Part shown: in pieces, positions 54,154 through 63,674 of the stretch
How positions within the stretch are numbered: position 1 is the stretch's first letter
Layout: every line of letters starts with the position of its first letter
Origin: Desulfopila aestuarii DSM 18488
GTDB taxonomy: Bacteria > Desulfobacterota > Desulfobulbia > Desulfobulbales > Desulfocapsaceae
DNA: 64,000 bases
Direction of reading: 5' to 3'
NCBI GenBank assembly: GCA_945863875.1
Contig: CAMBBS010000018.1
Coordinates: forward strand, 1 to 64,000
The notes under the pieces: generated by a model
Database searches by the model: none
The model's input: the letters and a program-made list of their open reading frames with translations, nothing else
What the model was told of the DNA's origin: nothing
Program-made: the position numbers and the translations under genes

Positions 54154-55116
54154 CTAATACTTAATATTCACCTCGAATTCCCTCAAACGCTTATGGATTG
54201 ACCGAAGTTCGGTAATGGTCGTCCAGTTGGCAATAAATATGGAAAAAGATTCCCGCACCTTGCTGAAAGCGTTGGAGACCTGCACCAGCACGCCCAAGGT
54301 GATAAGGCCGGTAAAAAGGCCAGGGCCCATGATCAGGTAGGGCACGATAACCATCAGCTGTTCAAAGAAATTCACCCAGATATCAAAATATCCATAATGC
54401 AGGAAAAGCCGATTATAGTTGAACTTCAAACCGATGAAAAGTTCGGTGATGGTTTCGGTTTTACCGTAATTGATTTTGTCGTCCTCGGCGTAGACCAGCT
54501 CTTTTCGAAAGGCCGCTTCCACCTTCTGGTTATTATACTCCAGCCCCGGTAACTTTATACCAACGAACCAGGAAATAACCAGACCACCCACCGATACCAG
54601 CAGGGCCACCCAGACCAGACTGCCGGGCACATCCTTGACAAATTGAATATCAACACCCTTACTGAGCGCCCAGAGAATCGGCAGAAAGGCCATGAGGGTC
54701 ATGATCGCCCGTATTACCTGCAGGCCAAGGCTCTCGAAAATCCGTGCAAAGCGATAAATATCCTCCTGAATACGCTGACTGGAACCCTCCACTTCCTCTT
54801 CAACCGTCCGCCATTTCTCCACATAGGAAAAGGTCATGGCCTCCCGCCATTTGAAGGCATAGATACGGGTAAAGTATGCGGTCATGGTGGCAATGAGGAC
54901 ATAGGGAAAGGCGATTTTGGCAAAAATGAGCATCTGGTCCCAAAATTCACCCACCTCGTGTTCCGTGGCCTTTTGCAGAATATTATAAAAACTGCCGTAC
55001 CATTGATTAATCTTAACCGTCAATTCCACCTGAACAAAGAGCGCCATCAACAAGATACATCCACCACCATAGGCCCAGAGGGCCCATCTTTTACTTTTAA
55101 AAAACGATCGAAACAT
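54154..55116 (-). CDS. SbmA/BacA-like peptide transporter
   Basis: 320 residues from MFRSFFKSKRW, preceded by AGGAAG. Integral membrane protein with about seven segments, without an ATPase domain. The family signature includes VKINQWYGSFYNILQKA at the N-terminus, YFTRIYAFKWREAMT and NPEQRIQEDI-like as SSQRIQEDIYRFA, and near the end FSKVRESFSIFIANWTTITELRSIHKRL. SbmA and BacA take up peptides and modified peptide antibiotics using the proton gradient. The C-terminal RLREFEVNIKY is at the stop. Substrate in this organism unknown. Confidence 0.85.
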   Translation of the reverse strand: MFRSFFKSKRWALWAYGGGCILLMALFVQVELTVKINQWYGSFYNILQKATEHEVGEFWDQMLIFAKIAFPYVLIATMTAYFTRIYAFKWREAMTFSYVEKWRTVEEEVEGSSQRIQEDIYRFARIFESLGLQVIRAIMTLMAFLPILWALSKGVDIQFVKDVPGSLVWVALLVSVGGLVISWFVGIKLPGLEYNNQKVEAAFRKELVYAEDDKINYGKTETITELFIGLKFNYNRLFLHYGYFDIWVNFFEQLMVIVPYLIMGPGLFTGLITLGVLVQVSNAFSKVRESFSIFIANWTTITELRSIHKRLREFEVNIKY

Positions 55117-55204
55117 TATTGCTTCCTTGTCAAAAAACAAATAAACTCAGCTGCATCGAGGATGCGCTGAAGAAAGGTGTACACCAGCGACAAACCATAA
55201 TCGG

Positions 55205-56614
55205 TTATCTCTTCCCGGCCACCCTTTTTTCTTCAGCCTTGTTCATTTCTTTCGTAAGGATACGGACCATACATACCAACAGCCCAACGCCAAGAAGCAA
55301 TACAGCCCAAAGCAGCCATTTTTTCCACGGCGGTGATTTCACGGGACCTTTCAGGGCCGCATCTCCTCCGAGAAGTATTCTCTTGCCTATTGTAGCCCGA
55401 CCGATCACCGGCGAAGGAGATTGTGTTGTGATCGTCTGCAGGAGCATGCCCTGACCTTGACGGGGCGGCGTCCCCTGCTGGGCAAGTTTACCGCTGCCAA
55501 AGGCGAGCAGATAGGGCGGCGCCCCCCGGCCGACAAACAACAGCTCCGTTGCTGGCCAGCCGAGCTGCAGGGTAAGCCTGCCATGGCCGATTCGCAATCC
55601 GGCCCCGTCCTGCTGGACCACCACCCGCCAAAGAGGATCGGCCGTCGCCGGGAAGCGACACGGTTCATTTTCTATGATTGTCCCGGCAAACGTCAGGCTA
55701 TAAAACACCTGTTCACACCGCGTTCCCCACTCGGCGCCGGTTTCGGGTCGGGATTGTATGGCCAGGCGAGCAAGAGAGTTCGTCTCCGGAAAACCAATGT
55801 CTACGCTGCTGGTCGACAGCTGAGAGGTGGTGGAAAAATCAATCAGCAACAGGTCATCTTTTTCCTGAACAGCTCCGTTGCCAAGAGAAAACCAATGGTG
55901 TTTCCTGCGCGCCTGGAACACCTCGGAATAGCTAAACACACCGGTTAATCGAAGTGACCGGCCGGACTCCTGCCAGGTCAGCTTCAGGTATTTCAGCGGC
56001 GGCGACGGCAGGCTGACGGTTCTTCTTGCCACCTGCTCACCGGCGAACTGCAGCTCGGCAAGCGTAGCCTTTGGCACCAGAGGCGACCAGCGCACAAGGT
56101 CGTCACTCTGTTCGATATGCACGGTAAAAAAGGAGGAATCAGTGTCCTTTTGCCAGGAAAACTCGAGTTCCGCGGCATTCTGCTTTAGGCCACTGAGATC
56201 GAGCAGATAACCGGTGATTTTCTGTTCATCCTCTTCCATCGCCGGAGCCGGGTTAATATTGACGACCGCTCCGGTCATATCCCGGGAAACCTCCAGGGAC
56301 AGCTCTGCCGAGTGACCCAGCGTGCTTGCCTGAAAAAGAGGAAAGGAAGGGAGCATCTCTTTGTCCCGAAGCGCTGTTTGATCGATTTCCACCGGGCGAA
56401 ATTCATGCGGTACAACCTCGCCCGCAGCGTTAAAAATCCTGATATCGCCAAGAACCGGACTCTGCACGGTACGGTAGACATCCTCCGGCAATTCCAGAGA
56501 ATAGAAAGCGCCTGTCTGGTCGACCTCAAGACAATAGCCTGCGGCAAAATCACGCGATGTAATATCCTCGGCCATCAACTGGCCAGACCAGAAAAGCAGC
56601 AGCAAAACTATCAA
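55205..56614 (-). CDS. DUF3999 family protein
   Basis: 469 residues from a TTG start that has a GGAG ribosome site eight bases upstream and overlaps the stop of the upstream DUF2339 gene. Signal peptide (VLLLLFWSGQLMA), a large periplasmic beta-rich region (about 20-430), and one C-terminal membrane segment (LLWAVLLLGVGLLVCMVRIL) with a cytoplasmic tail. DUF3999 and DUF2339 genes occur together in many Gram-negative bacteria. Their molecular role is not established; a role in envelope assembly is inferred from localisation. Confidence 0.85.
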   Translation of the reverse strand: MIVLLLLFWSGQLMAEDITSRDFAAGYCLEVDQTGAFYSLELPEDVYRTVQSPVLGDIRIFNAAGEVVPHEFRPVEIDQTALRDKEMLPSFPLFQASTLGHSAELSLEVSRDMTGAVVNINPAPAMEEDEQKITGYLLDLSGLKQNAAELEFSWQKDTDSSFFTVHIEQSDDLVRWSPLVPKATLAELQFAGEQVARRTVSLPSPPLKYLKLTWQESGRSLRLTGVFSYSEVFQARRKHHWFSLGNGAVQEKDDLLLIDFSTTSQLSTSSVDIGFPETNSLARLAIQSRPETGAEWGTRCEQVFYSLTFAGTIIENEPCRFPATADPLWRVVVQQDGAGLRIGHGRLTLQLGWPATELLFVGRGAPPYLLAFGSGKLAQQGTPPRQGQGMLLQTITTQSPSPVIGRATIGKRILLGGDAALKGPVKSPPWKKWLLWAVLLLGVGLLVCMVRILTKEMNKAEEKRVAGKR

Positions 56615-59325
56615 GGGGTATCTCCTCGCGAATTTTCCTCTTTTTTCGGAGGCAAGGGAGAGAAATAACCAATAATGAGCATGAGCACACCGACAACCAA
56701 AAAAGAAACAATACGGGCGATGGTTGGTGTACCAGAGAGATCGACGACAAAAAGCTTCAACACCACCATAGCCAGCAACATAGCCCCTGCGCCCCAGAGC
56801 GGGCGACTCCCCTTCCGAGCGGCCCAGACCGTAATAGCCAGGGCGCCAAAACCCCAGAGGGCGGCAAGTGCTGCCTGAAAAATCGCCGAGCGATACAAGG
56901 CATCAGCATGATACGGAATGCCTACATAAAAATGCACCGAACGGGCAACCACACTGTTTACCCAGAAAAAGAAAACAACGCCGAGGGCCCAGAAAGCCAG
57001 CTGCACAGGAAGACATTTCAGCACATAGCCATTATTTTGTAGGTTAAATAACCACAGGACCAGGGTGATAAGAACGATAAGCCCCGAGATTTCGACTGGA
57101 TTGATTAGAGGCATATAGCTGAGCGGAAAGGGGTCCCCGGCGACGGAAAAAGACACGATGGTCCAGAGCACCAGACCAAGGGCCGGCAGCACACCGCCCA
57201 CCCCGAGATAGGCTGAGGCATACCTGCCGACAGGCCAGAAAACACCTCTGCCCAAATACAGGAGCAACAGCAATCCGCCACCTGGAATAAGTGCCCAGCA
57301 GCAGAACGACCAGACCTCGCTCAGGCCGGACAATCGGCCAACCGCCCTACTGCCCTCGTGGCTCAGGGTTAAGAGTAGAAGCCATAGGCTGCCGAGGTGC
57401 CAGGCGATCATGTTTGGCCTGGGCCAGTTGTCGGCAAAGAGATAAAGAACCCGGTACTGGGTGACAAAGGCCACGGTCCAGGCCACTGCCCCCCAGGCCG
57501 CAAAAAGGTGGGAACTGGAATACAACCCACCTGTGCTAAGAAGAAAGAGAACCACCATGGCCGGCAGCTGCAGATAGAGCGACAGCTCAAAACGCGGCCA
57601 TGAAAGTTTTTTCACGCCCATCCCTATGAGCATGGAACTCGCACAGCAAAATAACAAAAAGCCATTTGCCTTGTCTCGAGATGCCATCTGCATGTTTACT
57701 TCACGCAGCCCGCCGATATACCACCAGGCGAGTCCGATAATCATCAGCGGCAGGGCGAAATAGTGCTCCCAATTTTTCAATTCGCTGCGATATCGGTCCA
57801 GGAAATAACAGGAAAAAAGCGCGGCAAGCGACAGGAATAGACAACCAAGAAAATATTGATTGGCAAAGGCCGCAGCGGAAAATGGATACCAGACCGAACC
57901 CAGAAAGATGTAACCGGCCGCCAGTTGCAGCAGGATCCCGAAATGCCGCGCAAGTACCCGCTTCTGCCGGCTCCCGACCCAGACCATCCCGGCACCCTCA
58001 AGGGCCCAGATCGAGGCGGACCACTGTCCATCAAGGGCGAGGGGAATGACAAGACTGCCAAAAACCACGCCCAGGGCGAGAAACGCTTCACACAAGAGGT
58101 GCATGGAGAAAACAAGTCTGCGCCATAAAACGGTTGCCAGCGTCAAGTAGAAAAGCCCGAGTCCCAGAGCTGAAAAGGCCATGCCGTATGGAAAGTCCTT
58201 GACGAGAAAATACTGCAGGCCAGAGACGATAAGGGGCAGGCCAAAGACCAGCGACCCATCGATAAACCCGCGAAGGTTGACAGGCTGGCGATGGGCATCA
58301 AGGATGGCAATAAAAACATAAAAAACAAAGAAAAGAACCAGAAAAGGCTCTGTTGACCAAAAGAATTCCGGCTGATAGGCGGTGCTGCCCCAGAGATTGC
58401 CGACGGCAAAGGTGAAGACAAAACCAAGAAGGTTCAGTTCTCGCCACGATTTATACCAGGCAACGCCGAGGATTCCGGCATTGAGCAGGGCATAATAGGA
58501 AAAGAGCAGCACATGACTGCCGCCGGTGGACATCAGCACCGGTGCGAGAAAACCACCGACAACCCCGAAAACGGCCAGGGATCGGGCCGCCTGCAGGACC
58601 GCCAGCATGCACGACAGGGCGACAAGACCTACCATGATCAGAAGCGACAGACTTATTGGTAGAAAGTCATACAGTTTTGCGGCGGCAAAAACCACCAGAT
58701 AGAGGATGCCCACCCCGCCGCCCTGCAGCGCGAGACCATAGCCGAAGCGTGTTCGCCGCAGCCACCAGCCGATCCCAAGCATCGCCATGCCACTCGATGC
58801 CACTCCGACAAGGCGAAATTCAAGGGGAATCATATTGCGCTGGGCGGCGTATTTCAGCAAGAAAGCCACCCCGAAAAAAAGGATGATGATACCAGTTTTC
58901 AGCACCAGATTGCCGCTGGTGAAAAAATGGCTGATCTTTGCCGTCAGCTTGTCGGCGCTGACGCCAAGACCACCAAAAAAACGATCGAGGCGTGACTCCT
59001 GAACGGCTGACTTTTTTTCCTCCGCTTTGCGTGACGGTGGAGGCACCCGAACTGGTCGGCCAGGTCCCGGGCGAGACTGCTGCACAAAATCTGCCGGCTC
59101 TAAAGAAATTGATCCTGGAGAAGCAGGGGGAGAGACGACATCCCGGGCGGCCGTCTTGCATGGCTCCGCGGCTGGTGGTTGAGATTTTTCCAGAAGATGC
59201 ATTCTTTTGCGCAAGGACAGAATTTCCGCCGCCAAAAGACCGACCAGACCACCTAAAATGCCGCTGCTCACGCCAAAAGCTGCCGTGCCCAGAAAACCGA
59301 TCACCAGCCCGAGAATCAGATGCAT
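56611..59325 (-). CDS. DUF2339 polytopic membrane protein
   Basis: 904 residues from MHLILGLVIGFLGTAAFG with a GGAG site; the longer frame starting at 59421 is unsupported. An N-terminal membrane segment is followed by a soluble linker (about 30-145) with SEPADFV-like polar and proline-rich sequence, and then about 25 membrane segments to the end. The DUF2339 pattern includes GSHVLLFSYYALLNAGILG and LEGAGMVWVGSRQKRV. The gene overlaps the DUF3999 gene, confirming the pair. No catalytic residues can be recognised. Confidence 0.87.
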   Translation of the reverse strand: MHLILGLVIGFLGTAAFGVSSGILGGLVGLLAAEILSLRKRMHLLEKSQPPAAEPCKTAARDVVSPPASPGSISLEPADFVQQSRPGPGRPVRVPPPSRKAEEKKSAVQESRLDRFFGGLGVSADKLTAKISHFFTSGNLVLKTGIIILFFGVAFLLKYAAQRNMIPLEFRLVGVASSGMAMLGIGWWLRRTRFGYGLALQGGGVGILYLVVFAAAKLYDFLPISLSLLIMVGLVALSCMLAVLQAARSLAVFGVVGGFLAPVLMSTGGSHVLLFSYYALLNAGILGVAWYKSWRELNLLGFVFTFAVGNLWGSTAYQPEFFWSTEPFLVLFFVFYVFIAILDAHRQPVNLRGFIDGSLVFGLPLIVSGLQYFLVKDFPYGMAFSALGLGLFYLTLATVLWRRLVFSMHLLCEAFLALGVVFGSLVIPLALDGQWSASIWALEGAGMVWVGSRQKRVLARHFGILLQLAAGYIFLGSVWYPFSAAAFANQYFLGCLFLSLAALFSCYFLDRYRSELKNWEHYFALPLMIIGLAWWYIGGLREVNMQMASRDKANGFLLFCCASSMLIGMGVKKLSWPRFELSLYLQLPAMVVLFLLSTGGLYSSSHLFAAWGAVAWTVAFVTQYRVLYLFADNWPRPNMIAWHLGSLWLLLLTLSHEGSRAVGRLSGLSEVWSFCCWALIPGGGLLLLLYLGRGVFWPVGRYASAYLGVGGVLPALGLVLWTIVSFSVAGDPFPLSYMPLINPVEISGLIVLITLVLWLFNLQNNGYVLKCLPVQLAFWALGVVFFFWVNSVVARSVHFYVGIPYHADALYRSAIFQAALAALWGFGALAITVWAARKGSRPLWGAGAMLLAMVVLKLFVVDLSGTPTIARIVSFLVVGVLMLIIGYFSPLPPKKEENSRGDTP

Positions 59326-59359
59326 CGTCTCTCCAATAGTTAGCGAAGTTTGTTTGCTG

Positions 59360-59941
59360 TTAGCGGATAAGCACAGCCGCTTCCCTGTCGCCGGGAAGAT
59401 CTCTTTGCCGCAGATAGGCACGGATTTTTTCTTTCTCCGCCGCCGATTTTTTCTGTGCCAGGTTGGCCTTGGCGGAAAGGGACAGAGGCCGCACAGCCAC
59501 CACCGTACAAAAGTTTACCGCCGGAGTATCGGTATTAATTCCGGCAAACTGCACGTCGTTTTCATGGCTGGCCATCAGCGCGTTGAGCGCACCGACCTTT
59601 TCAGCCATTTCTTCGACGATTTTCGCCTGGCCTCGAATAACGACGCTCTGGTAAAATTGCCCGACATCACAGACGGGCAGAGCGGGGTCATAGGCTGTGT
59701 CGAGATAGGCAAGCGGAATATCCACCTCAAAACACACTTTTTCATGACGCCTGATGTTGTCGAGCTTCTCCCCTTGCGTACTGCAATGAAAATAGATGCT
59801 TCCCTGCCAGTACACATAATTGACCGGCGTAATGTAGGGGTAACCGTCCTCACCGAGTGTCGCCAGCCGGCCTACCCTCGCTTTTAGCAAAATACCTTCA
59901 ATTTCCGTTTTCTCTGTTATCTCATTCTGATTTCTGCGCAT
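59360..59941 (-). CDS. Pyridoxamine 5'-phosphate oxidase-like FMN-binding protein
   Basis: 193 residues from MRRNQNEITEK, with AGGAG at a suitable distance; the ATG seven codons upstream has poor spacing. A single split-barrel domain: GRLATLGEDGYPYITPVNYV, YFHCSTQGEKLDNIRRHEKVCFEV, then YQSVVIRGQAKIVEE. This is the arrangement of NimA and related flavoproteins. They bind FMN or heme and reduce small molecules or protect against nitro compounds. Function in this organism unknown; stand-alone gene upstream of the DUF2339 gene on the same strand. Confidence 0.82.
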   Translation of the reverse strand: MRRNQNEITEKTEIEGILLKARVGRLATLGEDGYPYITPVNYVYWQGSIYFHCSTQGEKLDNIRRHEKVCFEVDIPLAYLDTAYDPALPVCDVGQFYQSVVIRGQAKIVEEMAEKVGALNALMASHENDVQFAGINTDTPAVNFCTVVAVRPLSLSAKANLAQKKSAAEKEKIRAYLRQRDLPGDREAAVLIR

Positions 59942-60043
59942 CTCTTTTCTCCTGCCGTACATCTTCCTTTATATAGCAAGACCGCATACCCGAAACAGCT
60001 TGGATCCCGATTCTTACTATGCATTTCATCGGTTATCGGCTTT

Positions 60044-60736
60044 TCACCAGAGCAAAAAAAGTTCCTCGATGCCTTTTTTAGCGTACTTCGCCATGGCCAA
60101 ATATGCTTCATCGGCAAACGGCTGCCCCTCGGCAGTCGCCTGAATCTCAATCCAGCGGCCATCGCCGGCCATGACAAAGTTGGCATCGGTTTCCGCCGAC
60201 GAATCTTCACTGTAATCGAGATCAAGAATCGCATTCCCGTTCAATATTCCGGCAGAAATAGCAGCCACCGGCATAATATTCGGCAGACTCCCCAGCCGGC
60301 CTTCGGCAACAAGCTTTTGTAAAGCATCTCTTAATGCCAGTGCCCCCCCGGTAATGGCTGCCGTGCGGGTTCCACCGTCAGCATTCAAAACGTCGCAGTC
60401 AACGCGAATGGTCCGCTCGCCAATTGTCGCCAGATCGACCATCATACGCAGACTCCTGCCGATCAGACGCTGAATTTCCATGGTTCTCCCGGATTGTCCA
60501 TTGGTCTCACGTCTGTATCGACTGTTTGTTGCGCATGGCAGCATGCCGTATTCGGCGGTTATCCACCCCTGACCGGAGTCCTTTAAGAAAGGCGGCACCT
60601 TTTCTTCTATGGACACGCCGCAGATGACATGGGTATTGCCCATGCGAATAAGCACAGATCCATCAGCCTGGGGCTGCAAGCCTCGTTCAATGGTGATTGG
60701 CCTGAGACCGTCGGGTTTTCTATTATTACTTCGCAT
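60044..60736 (-). CDS. rph: Ribonuclease PH
   Basis: 230 residues, slightly shorter than E. coli RNase PH (238). The complete pattern is present: [20 protein letters not shown], the substrate loop [74 protein letters not shown] and ATAEGQPF. It trims the 3' ends of tRNA precursors by phosphorolysis and forms a hexameric ring. The usual neighbour encoding an ITP pyrophosphatase is not present. Start has AGGAGCAG-type context in the sequence before ATG. Confidence 0.96.
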   Translation of the reverse strand: MRSNNRKPDGLRPITIERGLQPQADGSVLIRMGNTHVICGVSIEEKVPPFLKDSGQGWITAEYGMLPCATNSRYRRETNGQSGRTMEIQRLIGRSLRMMVDLATIGERTIRVDCDVLNADGGTRTAAITGGALALRDALQKLVAEGRLGSLPNIMPVAAISAGILNGNAILDLDYSEDSSAETDANFVMAGDGRWIEIQATAEGQPFADEAYLAMAKYAKKGIEELFLLW

Positions 60737-60806
60737 ACTGCTCCTGTATAAAATTATGGCCTGCCTGAAATTATCGACTTTCGACGTGTGAACTCTCGTC
60801 TTAAGC

Positions 60807-60839
60807 GGCTGTCCGAGAATAGGACATCCTCGGACAGCC
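60807..60839. repeat. Perfect 11-bp inverted repeat
   Basis: GGCTGTCCGAG and CTCGGACAGCC flank an 11-base loop. It lies between rph and the DctP relics. It might be a terminator for a lost gene or the outer inverted repeat of a former insertion element; there is no clear T-run. Confidence 0.45.
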
Positions 60840-60985
60840 TCCTCTTCTGAAAATGTGCAGGGTCATTGTACGCTTTGCTTTGAATAAACGCAACTCAGGC
60901 CCGATATGCCACCAGGGCACATCAGACCTGAAAAAATAAAGACGATCTTTCCCGCCTGAAAAGAATCGTAAATAGTATAAACGGA

Positions 60986-61050
60986 CTATTCCTGCAAGAC
61001 CTTCCGCACCTTGTTCAGAATCCCTTCACCAATTTTCGGCCCCCATTCCG
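60986..61050 (-). pseudogene. Possible C-terminal relic of a TRAP solute receptor
   Basis: On the minus strand, 21 codons read AEWGPKIGEGILNKVRKVLQE and then stop (quoted motif split: AEWGPKIGE, GILNKVRKVLQE). This pattern suits the C-terminus of DctP-type receptors. Upstream there is a stop at once. With the frameshifted dctP beginning 250 bp away in the other direction, it may be what remains of a second TRAP system. Confidence 0.3.
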
Positions 61051-61298
61051 CCTAGACCGGCTCGTTCTCGTCATTCGTCAAAAATGAGCCCACACCTAAT
61101 TATATTAATGCACTAACATATCTATCCTAATTTTATTTCTTTCATTATGCTATTTCAGGCATTTACTTCATAAAAATGATTCACGAACACGGATTATTCA
61201 TGGTATGGAAAATGGCATTCATACAGGACAAATCATTTCGCAAAATATCCGACGAAAGGATTTTTCTCAGTTCTCATCCACTCAATGGAGGCCCGCCA

Positions 61299-62335
61299 AT
61301 GAAGAAGCTCTTTATCGTTTTACTGCTCGCACTCTGTTTACCGGGTGCGATTTTCGCCGCGGAAGAAGAAAAAAATCCGCTGGAGGCCTGGCAGCCGGCA
61401 TTTGATCCGAGTAAGGCCGATTTCACCTATATTCTTTCCAATGTTTCACACCCGGTCATCAAGGCGTCGGTGTGGGATATCGTATTCGTGACAGAGTCTG
61501 GGAAAAATCGGCAGGCCGACTCTATGTCGACTTTCGTCCCCTGAGCCAGCTTGGCGGCGAGAAGGATGTTATCAGCAAGCTCAAGCTGGGTGCCATTCAG
61601 GGCATGATGAGTTCCTCGGTTGCCGCGGCCAATGTCTCCGACCTCCTCGGCATCGTCAATCTTCCCTACGTCGTTGACACCTTTGACAAACTCGACAAGT
61701 TCAGAAATACTCCTGAACTATGGCAGTCCTTAGCCGATGGTGCACTAAAGCAAGGCCTTTTCGTCGCCGACATAACCGGTTATGGTCCCTGCGGCCGGGC
61801 GACCACCACGCCGGTCCGGACCATAAAAGACGCGAAAAACACCAATTTCCGTATTGCCGAAGCCCCTGTGAATACAGCTACCTACAAGGCCTGGGGACTA
61901 AAGTTCACCGTAATGCCCTGGCCGGATGTGCCGCAGGCACTGCAGACAGGGGTCATTACCGGCCTTGACCACACCGCCATCGTCTGTAATATCACCAAAA
62001 AATTCACCATCGCCAATAATTTTACCGAACTCGATTACGCCCAGGGCCTGTTCGTTCATTTGATCAATAACAGATGGTTCAACAAGTTACCGCAGGACCT
62101 GCAGGAAATCCTGCTTGCCGCTATCACAGAAGAGAGCGAAAGCAGTCGTGCCCTGACCCGCCTGCAATACGACGACCAAATGTCTAAAGCCCAAAAGGAG
62201 GGAGTTGAATTCATCAAGCTGTCCGACAATGACATTAACCAGCTGAAAAAAATGGCCGAACCGGTATTGCAGGACTGGAGCAAAAAAATCGGCCCGGAGT
62301 ACCTTGCCAAAGGACGAGCAGGGTTGGGCAGCTAA
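61299..62335 (+). pseudogene. dctP: Frameshifted DctP-type TRAP solute-binding protein
   Basis: Starts with a GGAGG site and a clear signal peptide (KLFIVLLLALCLPGAIFA). The frame reads KASVWDIVF and then moves to another frame, where RDRVWEKSAGRLYVDFRPLS continues. One base appears to be missing near 61485-61488. Downstream the receptor is complete: QLGGEKDVISKLKLGAIQGM, NFRIAEAPVNTATYKAWG, the WPDVPQALQTGVITGLDHT motif, and an end at LGS. TRAP receptors bind organic acids in the periplasm, but no dctQ or dctM follows. The lesion could be real or an assembly error. Confidence 0.82.
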
Positions 62336-62366
62336 TCGATACAACGCGTCTTTCCCAACTGTAAGA

Positions 62367-62410
62367 AAGAGAAAGTTTCAACACCCTCCATATTATTGAT
62401 ACTTTCTCTT
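62367..62410 (+). terminator. Hairpin after dctP
   Basis: AAGAGAAAGTTTCAA (62367-62381) pairs with TTGATACTTTCTCTT (62396-62410) with a single mismatch. It lies 31 bp after the stop of the frameshifted dctP. No T-run follows, so it is a weak terminator or RNA-stabilising hairpin. Confidence 0.5.
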
Positions 62411-62681
62411 CCACGGCCCGGCGCCATCGGGTGAAAACCGGCCCTGTCTGCACCATACCTCCTCGACATCAATGCTTTAATGGACTATTTTGTCCTCACA
62501 CCTGCTTAAATCAGTTGACCATTGATATTGTCCGCCATATCCTCCATAGTACATGTTTCGGAAATAGATCGGCGAAAGGATCGAAAAAGCAGTTGAGATG
62601 CTGCGTCGACATTTTGCTCAATCTGGTGAGTGTCTTTGCGGTATTGTTCCAGGTTAGAAAAACTGCTTATCGAATTCGTCT

Positions 62682-63674
62682 ATGGGTTTCGTTACAAATA
62701 TGCTTATCGAAAATACACCAATACAGCGACATGACCATACGTTCGGCCAGGATTTGAAGCGCCGGGGAGAATCGCGCACCCTCATCGTTATCGCGATTAC
62801 TGCCGCCATGATGGCCGTTGAACTGGTCGCCGGCATCATTTTCGGTTCCATGGCCCTCCTGGCCGATGGGCTGCATATGGCCTCGCACGCTGTTGCCCTC
62901 GGCATCAACGCCTTTGCCTATATCTATGCACGGCGCAACGCTCGTAATGTCCTGTACAGCTTCGGCACCGGGAAGGTCAATGCGCTTGGCGGCTTCACCG
63001 GCGCGGTGCTGCTGGCGGTATTTGCCTTAATAATGGCGGTTGAAAGTTTTCATCGACTGATCAACCCCATTGAGATCATCTTTAATCAAGCGATTGCCGT
63101 TGCTCTCCTGGGCTTGATGGTCAATGGCATCTCTGTTTTTATCCTTGGCACCAATGATCATGCGCATGACCTTGGCGACCATCACCAGAGCCACGACCAT
63201 GACCACAACTTAAAATCAGCCTACCTCCATGTCCTGGCCGACGCCCTGACGTCCATTTTAGCAATTTTCGCACTACTCACGGCAAAGTATTTCGGCCTGA
63301 TCTGGATGGACCCGGTCATGGGCATGGTCGGAGCCCTTCTGGTGGCCCGCTGGTCCATTGGTTTGCTCGGCTCGACGAGTGGCGTATTGCTTGATCGCCA
63401 GGCACCGTCCAGCCTCCGCCATGAAATTAAGGAAAGAATGGAAGCAGACGACGACACCCGGGTTACCGATCTTCATGTCTGGTCCATTGGACCGGAGATC
63501 TACTCTGCGCTCATCTCGGTGACTGCCCATCAACCTGCCACACCGGCGGAGTACAAGACGCGCATTCCCGCAAGTCTTGGGCTTGTCCATGTCGCCATCG
63601 AGGTCCATGAATACCCACAAGATGTTGCAACATTGCAGATTATCGACCAAGACCAGGCGGGAGAGAGACAATGA
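62682..63674 (+). CDS. dmeF: CDF family Co/Ni efflux transporter DmeF
   Basis: 330 residues. Six membrane segments with two zinc-fold type metal sites: LLADGLHMASHAVALG in TM2 and HVLADALTSILAIFALL in TM5, the H-x3-D patterns of cation diffusion facilitators. A histidine-rich loop NDHAHDLGDHHQSHDHDHN sits between TM4 and TM5. The layout matches DmeF, which exports cobalt and nickel in exchange for protons. An ATG six codons in is an alternative start. The stop overlaps the next gene (ATGA), so the CBS protein is translationally coupled. Confidence 0.9.
   Translation: MGFVTNMLIENTPIQRHDHTFGQDLKRRGESRTLIVIAITAAMMAVELVAGIIFGSMALLADGLHMASHAVALGINAFAYIYARRNARNVLYSFGTGKVNALGGFTGAVLLAVFALIMAVESFHRLINPIEIIFNQAIAVALLGLMVNGISVFILGTNDHAHDLGDHHQSHDHDHNLKSAYLHVLADALTSILAIFALLTAKYFGLIWMDPVMGMVGALLVARWSIGLLGSTSGVLLDRQAPSSLRHEIKERMEADDDTRVTDLHVWSIGPEIYSALISVTAHQPATPAEYKTRIPASLGLVHVAIEVHEYPQDVATLQIIDQDQAGERQ

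Noticed and set aside
60807-60932. Hairpins after rph as a small RNA or insertion-element end
   Set aside because: No promoter, T-run or second matching end could be seen; kept only as a repeat.
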